A stretch of 64,000 nucleotides of DNA from Roseateles_C aquae (GCF_032337115.1 NZ_JAVXZY010000011.1:153159-217158), one strand, 5' to 3'. Shown: positions 37,041 to 46,260, counted from the stretch's first letter. Notes: a model not told the origin generated them from the letters alone. Numbers and translations: made by a program.

Positions 37041-37988
37041 ATGAACAAGGCCAACAAGGCGCAGACCCGCGACGACCTGCTGTGGGGCCAGCTGCATGCG
37101 CTGACCGCCGTGGCCCAGCTGGGCAGCTTCACCCAGGCGGCGCAGCGGCTCGGCCTGTCCAAGGCGGCGGTCAGCCAGCGCATCAGCGAGCTGGAGCGCG
37201 ATATCGGCCAGACGTTGGTGGCACGCACCACGCGCTCGGTGCGCCTGACCGAGGCCGGCCAGCGCCTGGTCGAGCAAACCGAAGCCTCCTTCGCCCAGCT
37301 CTCGCGCAGCCTGGTCGAGGCGCGCAATGCCGCCGTGCAGCCGCGCGGGCTCTTGCGCGTCACCGCGCCTGTGGCCCTGGGCCGTCAGCATGTGGCACCG
37401 GCGCTGCCCGGCTTTTTTGAGCGCTACCCGGAGATTCGGATCGAGCTGGATCTGTCGGACCGCTTGGTGCCGCTGGCCCAGGAGGGCTTTGACCTGGCCA
37501 TCCGCCACACGAGCAGCCCACCGGACACCCATGTCGCCTTCAAGCTCTGCGCCTCACGGGCGCTGCTGGTCGCCAGCCCGGCCTATCTGGCCCAGCGCGG
37601 CCGACCCACGCATCCGCTGGAACTGGCCGAGCACGACTGCCTGCCCTATCTGCGCTCCGGGCCGGCGCTGTGGCATTTCGAGCGCGGCGCGCGCCAGATC
37701 GAACGGCTGCGCGTCGGCGTGCAAGGCCCGCTGCGCGCCGGCAATAGCGAGATCCTGCGCGAGGCCGCGCTGGCCGGGCTGGGCATTGCGCTGCTGCCGG
37801 ACTTCAGCGCCGGCGGCGCGCTGGCCAGCGGCGCCTTGCAGGAGTTGTTGCCCGGTTGGCGACCGGCCGGCTTCTTTGGCGATGCCATCTACGCCATCCA
37901 TCCCTGGGCCAGCGGTACGCCGCGGCCGGCCAAGCTGCTGATCGAGCATCTGAAACAGCAATTCGCCCGCGGCTTCGCAGCCGACTGA
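37041..37988 (+). CDS. LysR-family regulator, divergent from mmsA
   Basis: 315 aa from the ATG at 37041, preceded by GAGGTGA. An upstream in-frame TTG at 37002 lies inside the operator palindrome and is unlikely. HTH: AVAQLGSFTQAAQRLGLSKAAVSQRISELE. The effector domain follows (GLLRVTAPVALGRQHVAPALPG, GFDLAIRHTSSPPDT). Probably autoregulated and controls mmsA. Confidence 0.92.
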   Translation: MNKANKAQTRDDLLWGQLHALTAVAQLGSFTQAAQRLGLSKAAVSQRISELERDIGQTLVARTTRSVRLTEAGQRLVEQTEASFAQLSRSLVEARNAAVQPRGLLRVTAPVALGRQHVAPALPGFFERYPEIRIELDLSDRLVPLAQEGFDLAIRHTSSPPDTHVAFKLCASRALLVASPAYLAQRGRPTHPLELAEHDCLPYLRSGPALWHFERGARQIERLRVGVQGPLRAGNSEILREAALAGLGIALLPDFSAGGALASGALQELLPGWRPAGFFGDAIYAIHPWASGTPRPAKLLIEHLKQQFARGFAAD

Positions 37989-37995
37989 GCTAGGC

Positions 37996-38097
37996 GCGCA
38001 AAAAAGGACGCCCAACCAGCGGGCTGGTCGGGCGTTGCAAGTCCTTCAGAAAAGGACGTCGTTGGGATCGGTGCACCGCCTGATGCCGGTGCATGGA
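37996..38097 (-). ncRNA. Candidate small RNA with three hairpins
   Basis: In a gap between convergent genes, the minus strand shows a -10-like CATAAA (38104-38109), then three consecutive perfect or near-perfect hairpins: TGCACCG stem (38072-38093), GTCCTT stem (38041-38057) and a 12-bp terminator stem (38008-38035), ending in seven Ts. No ribosome site or meaningful ORF lies within. Dyads at -41.5 and about -50 suggest an activator. The nearest leftward gene ends at 38174, so the structure could also be that gene's long 3' end. Confidence 0.5.
37999..38035 (-). terminator. Rho-independent terminator, leftward
   Basis: ACGCCCAACCAG/CTGGTCGGGCGT stem with one mismatch and a four-base loop. 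Reading leftward it is followed by CCTTTTTTT. Serves the candidate sRNA and/or the oxidoreductase gene ending at 38174. Confidence 0.85.
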
Positions 38098-38128
38098 CAA
38101 GACTTTATGGGTGCGCCCGAGCAGCGCC

Positions 38129-38153
38129 TATCCCCAGTAGGAGGGATATCCCT
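38129..38153. promoter_or_regulatory. Overlapping dyads upstream of the candidate sRNA
   Basis: TATCCC-N8-GGGATA (38129-38148, centre 41.5 bases before the predicted start) and the perfect palindrome AGGGATATCCCT (38142-38153). Such half-site arrays are typical of activator binding; the factor is unknown. Confidence 0.45.
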
Positions 38154-38173
38154 AGGGAATTTGTGAGCAAAGG

Positions 38174-38734
38174 TCAGCGCCGTGTTTCAAAGAATGCAGC
38201 GGCCGCGGCAAGCGCCTCGGTGTCCTGCTCCACGGCGCCCGGCGCACCGCCCTTGCCCCACAGCGCACCGCACCAGTCCATGCCGAGGAACTCGGCGCAC
38301 AGGCGCACGCTGTCCATCATCGGCTGGGCCTTGGCACGGTCGCCGCTGGTGGTGATCAGCCAGCAGCGCTTGCCGGCCATGCGCGCCTTGAAATCCAGGC
38401 CGGGCACCCGCATCCAGGCGCTGAAATGGTCGAGATACAGCTTCAGCGGGCTGGGCAGGCTGTACCAGTAGACCGGCGCCACCAGCACCAGCTCGTCGGC
38501 CGCCAGCGTCAGCTGCAGCAGCTCCAGCGCATCGCCTTCGGGCATCGGGTAGCTGCCGACGTCGTGGCGACGGTCAACAAACGCCGGCAGCTCACGCCGG
38601 GCCAGCGATTCCCAGTGCTGCGTCACATCGGCCGGCAGGCCGGCAGCGGCATGGCGGGCCAGGGCTTCGGTATTGCCAAGCACGCCGTCGACACGGGTGC
38701 TGGCGAGCAAAAACAGGGCAGTCTTTTCAGTCAT
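38174..38734 (-). CDS. NAD(P)H-dependent flavin oxidoreductase (flavodoxin-like fold)
   Basis: 186 aa from the ATG at 38734. Flavodoxin-like start (TALFLLASTRVDGVLGNTEALARHA), APVYWYSLPSPLKLYLDHFS, which is the FMN-binding/active-site region of quinone-reductase-like proteins, and GKRCWLITTSGD. The frame runs on upstream but overlaps the divergent gene. Only 18 bp separate it from that gene's start, so promoters must lie inside coding DNA or be shared. Confidence 0.9.
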   Translation of the reverse strand: MTEKTALFLLASTRVDGVLGNTEALARHAAAGLPADVTQHWESLARRELPAFVDRRHDVGSYPMPEGDALELLQLTLAADELVLVAPVYWYSLPSPLKLYLDHFSAWMRVPGLDFKARMAGKRCWLITTSGDRAKAQPMMDSVRLCAEFLGMDWCGALWGKGGAPGAVEQDTEALAAAAAFFETRR

Positions 38735-38752
38735 GGCCGGGATAATACGGGC

Positions 38753-39559
38753 ATGACCGCTCAGAAGCCCCCGGCGCGCAAGACGCCCGGCCAGCGCCCG
38801 CCGGCGCGGCCCCCCGCCCCCCACCAGCGCCCCGGCGCACGAGCGAACGGCCCCGCGCCACGCCCGCCCGCGGTGCAGCAACGCAAGCCGGCCGATCCGC
38901 TCAGCGATGCCGAGCTGGAGCTGCTGCAAGACCTGCTCGACGCCGTGCCGGCGCCGCTGGAGCCGCTGGACGTGACCATGCTGGACGGCTATCTGGTCGG
39001 CGTGCTGCTACAGCCCAAGCCGATCGCGATGAGCGACTGGGCGCCCTTTGTGCTGGACAGCGAAGGCCGCAAGCCACCGCCGCAATTCAATGCCGAGCAG
39101 CTGTTCGAGCTGGTGCGGCGCCGCCACCGCCAGCTGAACCTGGCCATCGTCGACCGCCAGTGGTTCGACCCCTGGGTGTTCGAGCTGGGCGCTGAGGACG
39201 ATGAAGACGAGGAAGCCAGCCCGTCCGAGGTGGTCTTCCCCTGGGTCGCCGGCTTTGCGCTGGCCACCGAGCTCTTCCCCGAGCTGATGCGCCAGGACGC
39301 CAGCGAGCTGCTGGAGCCGCTGGCCACGCTGTACATGCATCTGGACCCTGACGATCTGGAAGACGCCGACGAGCTGCTTGAGGAGATCGAGACGCTGGAA
39401 CCGCCCGAGGACGTCGAGACCGCGGTCGAAAGCCTGGTCGCCTCGACCATGCTGCTGGCCGACATCAGCCGGCCCCAGCCCAAGACCGCCACGCCAGCCG
39501 CCAAGCGCCCGCAAGCCCGCCGCGGCCCGCCGCCACGCGGCGGCTCAGGCCGATATTGA
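38753..39559 (+). CDS. UPF0149/YecA-family protein
   Basis: 268 aa. A Pro/Arg-rich basic N-terminal 55 residues leads into the YecA-like domain: LSDAELELLQDLLD, LDVTMLDGYLVGVLL, FDPWVFEL, VFPWVAGFALATELFPEL. An acidic stretch (EDDEDEEA) lies in the middle, and the C-terminus is basic and Gly/Arg/Pro rich. It lacks the SEC-C zinc motif found in its paralogue at 47258-48019. Function unknown. Confidence 0.88.
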   Translation: MTAQKPPARKTPGQRPPARPPAPHQRPGARANGPAPRPPAVQQRKPADPLSDAELELLQDLLDAVPAPLEPLDVTMLDGYLVGVLLQPKPIAMSDWAPFVLDSEGRKPPPQFNAEQLFELVRRRHRQLNLAIVDRQWFDPWVFELGAEDDEDEEASPSEVVFPWVAGFALATELFPELMRQDASELLEPLATLYMHLDPDDLEDADELLEEIETLEPPEDVETAVESLVASTMLLADISRPQPKTATPAAKRPQARRGPPPRGGSGRY

Positions 39560-39596
39560 AGCACCCCGCCGCCGGCAGCCGCCGCGGCGCCCTCTG

Positions 39597-39678
39597 GCGA
39601 CGCCCGAGGATCCGGCTTTGCCGGTCCAATGGGCGTGCCCCCTTGAGGGGGCGCGCGAAGCGCGTAGGGGGTGGGCTA
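39597..39678 (-). repeat. Stop-codon-adjacent hairpin repeat, copy B
   Basis: Same ~80-bp module as copies A and C. Read leftward it begins at the TAG of the decayed peptidase gene (CTA at 39676) with CCCACCCCCTACGCGC and ends with a CCGGCAAAGCCGG-type hairpin. It lies between convergent coding regions. Confidence 0.85.
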
Positions 39679-41088
39679 TCGCCGCATCCAGTTGCTCATC
39701 TCAAACAGCGTGTGCCCAATCGACTCGCGGGCCGTGTAGCCGTGCGACTCAAAGGGCAGCGAGACAAAGCGCACCCGGCCGCCGGTGCCGGCCAGCGCCT
39801 GGTACAGCCGCTCGCTCTGCAGCGGAAAGGTGCAGGGTTGTTGTCGCTGTCGCCATGGATCAGCAGCAGCGGTCCTTCAGCTTGTCCGCGTAATTGAACG
39901 GTGAGAGCTTCTGGTAGATGTCCTACGCCTCCCAGTAGCTGCGGCATTCGCTCTAGAAGCCAAACGGCGTCAGGCTGCGGTTGTAGGCGCCGCTGCGGGC
40001 GATGCCGGCGCGGAACAAGCGCGTGTGGGCAAGCAGCTTGGCGGTCATGAAGGCGCCATAGCTGTGGCCGCCGACAACCATCTTGCCGCGCTCGCTGACG
40101 CCCGGCTCCACCGCCTTGTCGATGATGGCCTCGGCATTGGCGGTGATCTGGTAGCCCCGTGGCAGATACAGCCAGAAGCTCAGCTCGACGCCATCGGCGC
40201 GCTTGAAGCGCACCCGCTCGCGGCGGATCTCGCGCAGCTGCGGCGTCGGGTCGGCGGTCTGCGTCAGCGCGCGGCGTTCGGCCAGTTGTGCGCCACTGCG
40301 CAGCTGCAGATTGGGCGGCTCGGCAAAGCTCTCGCGCGACGTGAGGATCCTGGCGCCGGCGGCTTCAAGCACCGTCACCGGCCGCTCATAGGCCTCGGTG
40401 CCGGACTGGAACAGCCGTGTCGCCTGGCCATCGGCCAGCGTGAAGCGATCCAGGAAAGGCCGGTCGCCCTGGCTGCTGGCACCCTGGCACAGCAACCAGA
40501 TCGCCGCGTCAGCGCCCGGCGAGGCCCAGAACTCACGCGGGCCGGTCACCACGCCATCGACCGGCACGCCCTGCTTCAGCTTGATGCGGCCGAGCTCGCG
40601 CTGCACCCGCCCTTGCGCATCGCGCAGCTCGACGCTGCGGGCAAAGTCCTGCCAGGCCACCCGGTAGCGAAACGGCGCCAGCAGGCGCTCGGTCAGCAGA
40701 TGCTTGCCCACGCGGCTCACCGCGCTGAACAGGCCCGGCTCACCAATCTCGTGCGAAGCACCGGTCTTGAGGTTCACACGGCGCAGCACCGAGCTGGCAT
40801 GGTCGGCAAACAGCGCCTCGAACTGCGGCGCCGGGCCGCGCTTGTCCGGCACCGCTGCGACGACGATTTCATCGTCCGACAGCCAGACCAGCTGAGTTCC
40901 AGCACCGTGTTCAGCCGCAGCCGCGGCAACACATGGACGCGGCCGCTGGCCATATCGCCCACCCACAGCTCCACCGCCTGCGCCGTGCGCCGCTGCAGCA
41001 GTTAGCGGCGGCAGTCCGGCGACCAATTCAGCGTGTGAAAGCTGCCGCCCGCCGGCAGCGCGACGACCGGGCGGCGTGCCGCGGCGGC
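39676..41088 (-). pseudogene. Decayed prolyl-oligopeptidase-family (S9) peptidase
   Basis: Remnant of a periplasmic S9 serine peptidase. The largest open piece (39953-41026) runs from mid beta-propeller to GGHSYGAFMTAKLL, the catalytic Ser region, and stops at LTPFGF. Beyond it the same frame shows two TAG codons where Gln is expected, then frameshifts, yet the homologous tail persists to SHGYTARESIGH and a final NWMRR. Upstream there are a stop and a frameshift near ELWVGDMASGRVH, and the N-terminal part is absent. Between LPRGYQ and ITANAEAII about 60-70 expected residues are missing. Confidence 0.85.
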
Positions 41089-42399
41089 TCAGCGGCTGTA
41101 CAGCCGTGCCGCGTGCAGGCCCAGGCCGGTGGCCACCGAGGCGAAGCGGTCGCCGCGCACCTCACGGGCTTTCGGATAGTCGGCCGCGATCCGTTCGGCC
41201 AGCACGCGCAGGCCGGTGGAGCCGCCGGTGAAGTAGAGCGCGTCGACGTCGTCGGGCTGCAAGCCGGCCAGCGCCACCGTCTCGCGGCCGGCCTGGGCGA
41301 TGCGTTCGATATCGCCGCGCAGGGCCTGCAGCGCCTCGGCCTCGCCGAGCTGCACGGCCAGGCCATTCTCGACCAGGCCCAGATCGATTTCGGTATCGCC
41401 ACCGCCGGCAACGGCAATCTTGGCGTCTTCGGCACGGGCGGCCATCTCGTGGCCCAGCCTGTCTTCGATCACCGTCATCAGCCGCTGGTGATGAACCGGG
41501 TTGCCGTAAAAGCTCTTCATGCTGCGCAACTCGGCAACGCGCTGCGGGCTGTAGACGGTGTTGATCAGATGCCAGGTGGCCAGATCGAAATAGACGCCGC
41601 TGGGCACCTCGCGCGGCGGCTGGCCGGCGCGCTCGGGGCCGACCGAGCGATAGCCAAACTCGCGCAGGATGCTGGCCAACTCGACATGGCGGTCGAAGTC
41701 GGTGCCGGCGATGTGCACGCCGTGGTTGGCCAGGATGTCGTCGCGGCGATCCAGGCGCTGCATACGCTCGGGGCCGACCCGCACCAGCGAGAAGTCCGAG
41801 GTGCCGCCGCCGATGTCGGCGACCAGCACGATCTGCTCGCGATCGGTCTGGCTCTCGAAATCGAAGGCGGCCGCGATCGGTTCGAACTGGAAATGCACCT
41901 CGCGGAAACCAACCGCATGGGCAGCCGCCTCCAGCGAGGCCTGGGCGGCGGCATCGCGCTCGGGCTCGCCGTCAACGAAGAACACCGGGCGGCCCAGCAC
42001 CACCTTGTCCAGCGGGCCCTGTGCACCGCCGGCCAGTGCCTGGTTGCGCAGCCGCTTCAGGTAGCCGGCCAGCATATCGATGTACTTGACGCCACGGCCG
42101 CCGCCGACATCGGTGGTCTGCTCGATCAGGTTGGAGCCGAGGATGCTCTTCATCGAACGCATCAGCCGGCCATCGGCGCCTTCCACATAGGCCGCCACGG
42201 CGGCCCGGCCAAAGGCGCGCGGCGGGCCGTCGGCGTCATGGCGGCCTTCAACGAAATAGAACACCGCCGTCGGCATGGTGGTGTGGCCGGGCTCCAGCTC
42301 GACCAGCTGCATGCCGCTGCCCGACGCGCTCGGGATCGCAATCGCGGAGTTGGAGGTGCCGAAGTCAATGGCGCAGAAAGAAGCGGCGGGCGTGGCCAT
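41089..42399 (-). CDS. Hsp70-family protein (YegD-like)
   Basis: 436 aa actin-fold ATPase without the DnaK substrate-binding domain. Phosphate 1 motif FCAIDFGTSNSAIAI, phosphate 2 VADIGGGTSDFSL, connecting and adenosine motifs VAGGGDTEIDLG and YFTGGSTGLRVL. This is the YegD type of short Hsp70 protein. Start taken as the ATG at 42399; a GTG 15 bases upstream is possible and neither has a good ribosome site. Its 3' end abuts the decayed peptidase, which lacks its own 5' part. Confidence 0.9.
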   Translation of the reverse strand: MATPAASFCAIDFGTSNSAIAIPSASGSGMQLVELEPGHTTMPTAVFYFVEGRHDADGPPRAFGRAAVAAYVEGADGRLMRSMKSILGSNLIEQTTDVGGGRGVKYIDMLAGYLKRLRNQALAGGAQGPLDKVVLGRPVFFVDGEPERDAAAQASLEAAAHAVGFREVHFQFEPIAAAFDFESQTDREQIVLVADIGGGTSDFSLVRVGPERMQRLDRRDDILANHGVHIAGTDFDRHVELASILREFGYRSVGPERAGQPPREVPSGVYFDLATWHLINTVYSPQRVAELRSMKSFYGNPVHHQRLMTVIEDRLGHEMAARAEDAKIAVAGGGDTEIDLGLVENGLAVQLGEAEALQALRGDIERIAQAGRETVALAGLQPDDVDALYFTGGSTGLRVLAERIAADYPKAREVRGDRFASVATGLGLHAARLYSR

Positions 42400-42498
42400 G
42401 GAGAGGGAAGGCACTGAGTGAGGTCACCGAGGCGCCAAAAAGGGCAAAGGGGCGCGGATTGTACCGAGCCCCTTGTTCAAGCGCCGATCAGCGCTGCT

Positions 42499-43812
42499 TC
42501 AGGCGTGCGCCGCGCTTCGGATGGTCTTGGCCGGCAAGGCGTCGCCGTAGAAGCCGAAGTCGATCTCCGGCCGGCGGCCGGCCATCAGCTCGGCCATCAA
42601 AAGGCCGGAGCCGGCGCCATGGGTCCAGCCCAGCGTGCCGTGGCCGGCGTTGATCCACAGATTGCGTACCTTCTTGCTGCGGCCGATATAGGGGATGTTG
42701 GTCGGCGTGCTGGGCCGCAGACCGGTCCAGTAATTGCGCTCGCTGAGGTCGGCCACGCCAGGGAACAGTTCTTCGTAGCGCTTGACCAGCGCGTCGCAGC
42801 GCACCTTGGCGGTGGGATTGTCCAGGCTCAGGTCAAAGCCATTCAACTCGGCGGTGCCGGCGATGCGGATGTGGTCGCCCAGGCGCGAAATGGCGATCTT
42901 GCGGGTGTCGTCCAGCAGGCTGACGACGCTGGCCGCCTCCGGCTTTTTCAGTCGCAGCGTGGCCGAATAGCCCTTGGCCGGATAGATGTTCAGGCACTCG
43001 CCCAGCGGCTTGAGCAGCGCCGGCGCATAAGAGGCCAGCGCAACGACATAGCTGTCGGCCTTCAGGCTTTGCTTCTTGCCGCTGGCACGCGAGGCGATCT
43101 GCACGCCGCTGATCTCGCCGCCGCTGTGCTCCAGCGCCAGGATGTCGTGACCGTAGAGGAAGGTGGCGCCGCGCTCGGCGCACAAGCGGGCCAGCTTCTG
43201 GGTGAAGACGCGGGCGTCGCCCGATTCATCGCTGGGCGTGTAGGTGCCGCCATAGACCCGGCCCTGGAAGCCGGCCAACGCTGGCTCGATCTTCAGCACC
43301 TCGTCGTGGTCGAGCACGCGGCGATCAACGCCATGACGGCGCATGATCTCGGCCGCGGCCACGCCGTTGTCGAAGTCGGCCTGGCTGGAGAAGAAATGCA
43401 GGATGCCGCGTTCGATGCGGTTGTATTCGATGCCGGTCTTGTCGACCAGCGCCTTCTGCGCGCGGTGGCTGTAGCGGCCCAGCTGCACCAGGCTTTCGAC
43501 ATTGCGCTCAAAGGCGGCCGTCGTGCACTGGGTCAGGAAGGACAGGCCCCAGCGCCACTGGTTCGGGTCCAGCTTGGGGCGGAACAGCAGCGGCGAGTCG
43601 TCGCGCAGCAGCCACTTGGCCACCTTGAACGGCGCGCCGGCATTGGCCCAGGGTTCGCAGAAGCAGACCGAGATCTGCGCGCCATTGGCAAAGCTGGTTT
43701 CCAGCGCGGCATCGTCCTGACGGTCAACCACGGTGACCTCATGGCCCTCTTCAAGCAGGTACCAGGCGGTGCTGATGCCGATGATGCCGGCTCCCAAAAC
43801 AACGACTTTCAT
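42499..43812 (-). CDS. dadA: D-amino acid dehydrogenase
   Basis: 437 aa FAD enzyme oxidising D-amino acids (mainly D-Ala) to keto acids with electrons going to the respiratory chain. N-terminal FAD motif VVVLGAGIIGISTAWYL, DRQDDAALETSFANGAQIS, FFSSQADFDNG, YTPSDESGDA, and C-terminal GLRPSTPTNIPYIG with WINAGHGTLGWTHGAGSG. GGAG precedes the ATG at 43812; the frame extends upstream without support. Divergent from an ArgP-like LysR gene. No alanine racemase gene follows. Confidence 0.94.
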   Translation of the reverse strand: MKVVVLGAGIIGISTAWYLLEEGHEVTVVDRQDDAALETSFANGAQISVCFCEPWANAGAPFKVAKWLLRDDSPLLFRPKLDPNQWRWGLSFLTQCTTAAFERNVESLVQLGRYSHRAQKALVDKTGIEYNRIERGILHFFSSQADFDNGVAAAEIMRRHGVDRRVLDHDEVLKIEPALAGFQGRVYGGTYTPSDESGDARVFTQKLARLCAERGATFLYGHDILALEHSGGEISGVQIASRASGKKQSLKADSYVVALASYAPALLKPLGECLNIYPAKGYSATLRLKKPEAASVVSLLDDTRKIAISRLGDHIRIAGTAELNGFDLSLDNPTAKVRCDALVKRYEELFPGVADLSERNYWTGLRPSTPTNIPYIGRSKKVRNLWINAGHGTLGWTHGAGSGLLMAELMAGRRPEIDFGFYGDALPAKTIRSAAHA

Positions 43813-43978
43813 GCGAACTCCTTGGAAAACGTGACTGGGGCCTATCGGCTTATCGGCTACTGCGAGGCCTAGCTTGAGGGCCGGCGCTTGATGCAGCTCA
43901 GCGAGCGCCGGATTGTCGGCAGGCTCGGTGGAAATCAGAAGCCGCATTCATATCTCTCGCAGTACATTAGCCATACTT

Positions 43979-44959
43979 ATGAAAGACCTGGACTCCGCCG
44001 GACTCGATTGCCTGGCCGCCTTGGCCGATGAGCGCAGCTTTGAACGCGCAGCGCAGCGGCTCAGCGTGACGCAAAGCGCGGTCTCGCAGCGGCTGCGCAG
44101 CCTGGAGGCGCAGGTGGGGCAGCTGCTGGTGGTGCGCTCGCGCCCGCTGCGCCTGACCGAGCCGGGCAAGGTGCTGCTGCGCTTTGCCCGCCAGCTGCAG
44201 GCACTGCGCAGCGACGTGGCTCGCGAACTGGGCGCGCGCGCCTTGCCCAATGAGCGCATTGCCATTGCCGTCAACGCCGACAGTTTGGCGACCTGGGTCT
44301 TGCCGGCCTTGGATGAGCTGGTGCGCCGCGGCGTTGGGCTGGAATTGGTCGTCGACGATCAGGACTTCACCCACGACTGGCTGCGTCAGGGCGAGGTGCT
44401 GGGCTGCGTCAGCACGGTGCGCCAGGCGCTGCGCGGCTGCGAGCTGCGGCCGCTGGGCGTGATGCGCTATATCGCCGTGGCCAGCCCGGAGTTTCTGGCG
44501 CGCGAATTGCCCGATGGCCTGAGCGCCGCCAACTTTGCGCAGACGCCGTTTCTGGTCTTCAACCGCAAGGACGACAGCCAGGTGCAGTGGGTTGCCAAGG
44601 CCTTCGGCCTGCGTTCACCGCGGCTCAATGAACGCTATGTCCCCTCGAGCGAAGGCCTGGTAAGGGCGGCCTGCATGGGCTGGGGGATCGGGGTGGTGCC
44701 GGAATTGCAGGTACGCGCCCTGCTGGCCGGCGGTGAATTGACGGCCTTGCGGCCGGAGATCAGCGTTGATGTGGCGCTCTACTGGCATCAGTGGAAGTTG
44801 ATGACCGAGGCACTGGCCACGCCCGGCCGCGTGGCGCTGCTGGATCAGATTGGTGAGGCTTTGGCGCGCGGTGCGCGAGCTGCCTTGCAGCTTGAGCCTG
44901 AGTTCAGCGAACGACCGAAGAAGCGGCCGGAGCGGCAGGCAGGAGCGGTTGAGCGTTGA
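43979..44959 (+). CDS. argP: LysR-family regulator, ArgP type
   Basis: 326 aa from the ATG at 43979. The ArgP/IciA-type HTH is clear: LDCLAALADERSFERAAQRLSVTQSAVSQRLRSLE, with VRSRPLRLTEPGKVLLRFARQ. About 25 residues longer than usual at the C-terminus (basic KKRPERQ tail). ArgP usually responds to Arg/Lys and controls an exporter; here no exporter is adjacent, and dadA is the divergent neighbour 166 bp away. Confidence 0.88.
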   Translation: MKDLDSAGLDCLAALADERSFERAAQRLSVTQSAVSQRLRSLEAQVGQLLVVRSRPLRLTEPGKVLLRFARQLQALRSDVARELGARALPNERIAIAVNADSLATWVLPALDELVRRGVGLELVVDDQDFTHDWLRQGEVLGCVSTVRQALRGCELRPLGVMRYIAVASPEFLARELPDGLSAANFAQTPFLVFNRKDDSQVQWVAKAFGLRSPRLNERYVPSSEGLVRAACMGWGIGVVPELQVRALLAGGELTALRPEISVDVALYWHQWKLMTEALATPGRVALLDQIGEALARGARAALQLEPEFSERPKKRPERQAGAVER

Positions 44960-45098
44960 CGTCCGTCTGCACCGGCGCCACGGCGACGATGGCGTCGCGA
45001 TGAAGCTGCGTCGGCAGCGCTGCGGCAAGACTGAGGGCGCTGATGACGACCACGCCGACAACGCCGGCGGCAATGGATTGAACTGTGAAAAGTGTCAT
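44904..45098 (-). CDS. Small secreted or anchored protein, unknown
   Basis: 64 aa. A hydrophobic N-terminus (AAGVVGVVVISALSLAAAL) suggests a signal peptide or anchor, followed by Ala/Pro/Val-rich sequence. Ribosome site weak. Its last 56 bases overlap the 3' end of the argP-like gene on the opposite strand. Longer versions starting upstream seem less likely. Confidence 0.45.
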   Translation of the reverse strand: MTLFTVQSIAAGVVGVVVISALSLAAALPTQLHRDAIVAVAPVQTDVNAQPLLPAAPAASSVVR

Positions 45099-45431
45099 TT
45101 CTAGATGCAGTAGGCAGGGCCTTGACGCCCTGCAAGGCTTCGCAGCATAGCGAGTAACCCTTACAGCAGCCATCCATCAAAGGTAGGAGATGCAAGCAGT
45201 CTTGACCGGCCACGGGGAAACGGCTACTGCTGCACACCTTGCTCACAGACTCTTACCAGCCGTGAGATTTTCCCAACTGCGGCGAAGTCACCGCCCATTT
45301 TGGGGATTCATTTACGCCGAGCCCGATGCAGACTAGCACCAGCGATGCGCGAGAAGCCGCCAAGCCCTCAAGCCCTGGCCCTCGACGCGCTCGCCCACCG
45401 TCCCAGCGTCTCTGGACAAGTGAGGTCTGCC
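45099..45431. other. 333-bp gap, nothing recognised
   Basis: No terminator, RNA or protein-like frame that I can support. A leftward frame at 45253-45489 has no family features and overlaps the small rightward ORF. Confidence 0.35.
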
Positions 45432-45656
45432 ATGCGATTTGCCCCATCACTGCGCTTTTTCCGCCGTAGCAGCGCCACGGGTAACGCACAGGACCCGGCC
45501 GATATGGGCACTGCCTTCGGCATGGAAGCGAGCCTGGAGAACGAGGACAGTTTTTTCCGTGTCCATTCGGGGCCGGGCGAACTGGAGTCTGAACAGAGTC
45601 GCCCGGCCGCCAAGCCTGGCGAGTCGCCGCTGGCCTGGATGTCGCGACGAAACTAA
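45432..45656 (+). CDS. Small hypothetical protein
   Basis: 74 aa, polar. A basic N-terminus (MRFAPSLRFFRRSS) is followed by an acidic stretch (EASLENEDSFFRVHSG) and a Pro/Ser tail ending MSRRN. No strong ribosome site. Kept because its amino-acid mix is protein-like and no competing gene occupies the site. Confidence 0.4.
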   Translation: MRFAPSLRFFRRSSATGNAQDPADMGTAFGMEASLENEDSFFRVHSGPGELESEQSRPAAKPGESPLAWMSRRN

Positions 45657-45706
45657 GCCCCGGCTCGGCGGGACACCACTGCAGTGGCCCGGCCGGCCAG
45701 TGTTGT

Positions 45707-46129
45707 TCAGCGCACCACCAGCAGCGGCGTGCTGCAATGGGCCATGACCTTGGTGACCACCGAGCCCATCACCAGATTGCCCAGCGTGCCGTGGCCATGC
45801 GAGCCCATCACCAGCAGGTCGTATTTGCCCTTGTTGGCGGCGCTGGCGATCACATCGGCGGGCGGGCCCACCTTGCTGACGAAATCGGCGTGCAGCTTCT
45901 GCTTGGCGAAGAAGTTGCGCAAGGTCTTGAACACCTTGTCGGCCTCGTCCTGGTAGTAGGCCTTGACCGTGTCCTTGTCGAGCACGCCGGCAGCCCGCGG
46001 CGGCAGCGCCGCGACCGCATGAACCACGGTGTACTGGTGGGCCGGCCCCAGCCATTCATCATGTGCGGCCAGATAGGCCAGCATGCGCTTGGTATAGGAA
46101 CTGCCATCAACGGCGACCAGGATCTTCAT
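45707..46129 (-). CDS. Universal stress protein (UspA family)
   Basis: 140 aa single Usp domain. Start KILVAVDGSSYTKRML, and the ATP-binding loop GSHGHGTLGNLVMGSVV fits G-2X-G-9X-G(S/T), so this is the ATP-binding class. It ends CSTPLLVVR. Stands alone; typical of stress- or energy-responsive genes. Confidence 0.94.
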   Translation of the reverse strand: MKILVAVDGSSYTKRMLAYLAAHDEWLGPAHQYTVVHAVAALPPRAAGVLDKDTVKAYYQDEADKVFKTLRNFFAKQKLHADFVSKVGPPADVIASAANKGKYDLLVMGSHGHGTLGNLVMGSVVTKVMAHCSTPLLVVR

Positions 46130-46260
46130 CTGCGCTCCTCAACAAGGTGCCGCAATCGGCGGCACGGCAGACACGAGTCTGGCACGATGGCATCTGCTTG
46201 TCTTGACCCATCTCAAGCAGGGGCGTCACGGCACAGTGTGATAGAAGCGCCCGCACCCGC

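Noticed and set aside
46186..46212. TGGCACG string between the universal stress protein and phosphoesterase genes
   Set aside because: No TTGC element at the required distance.
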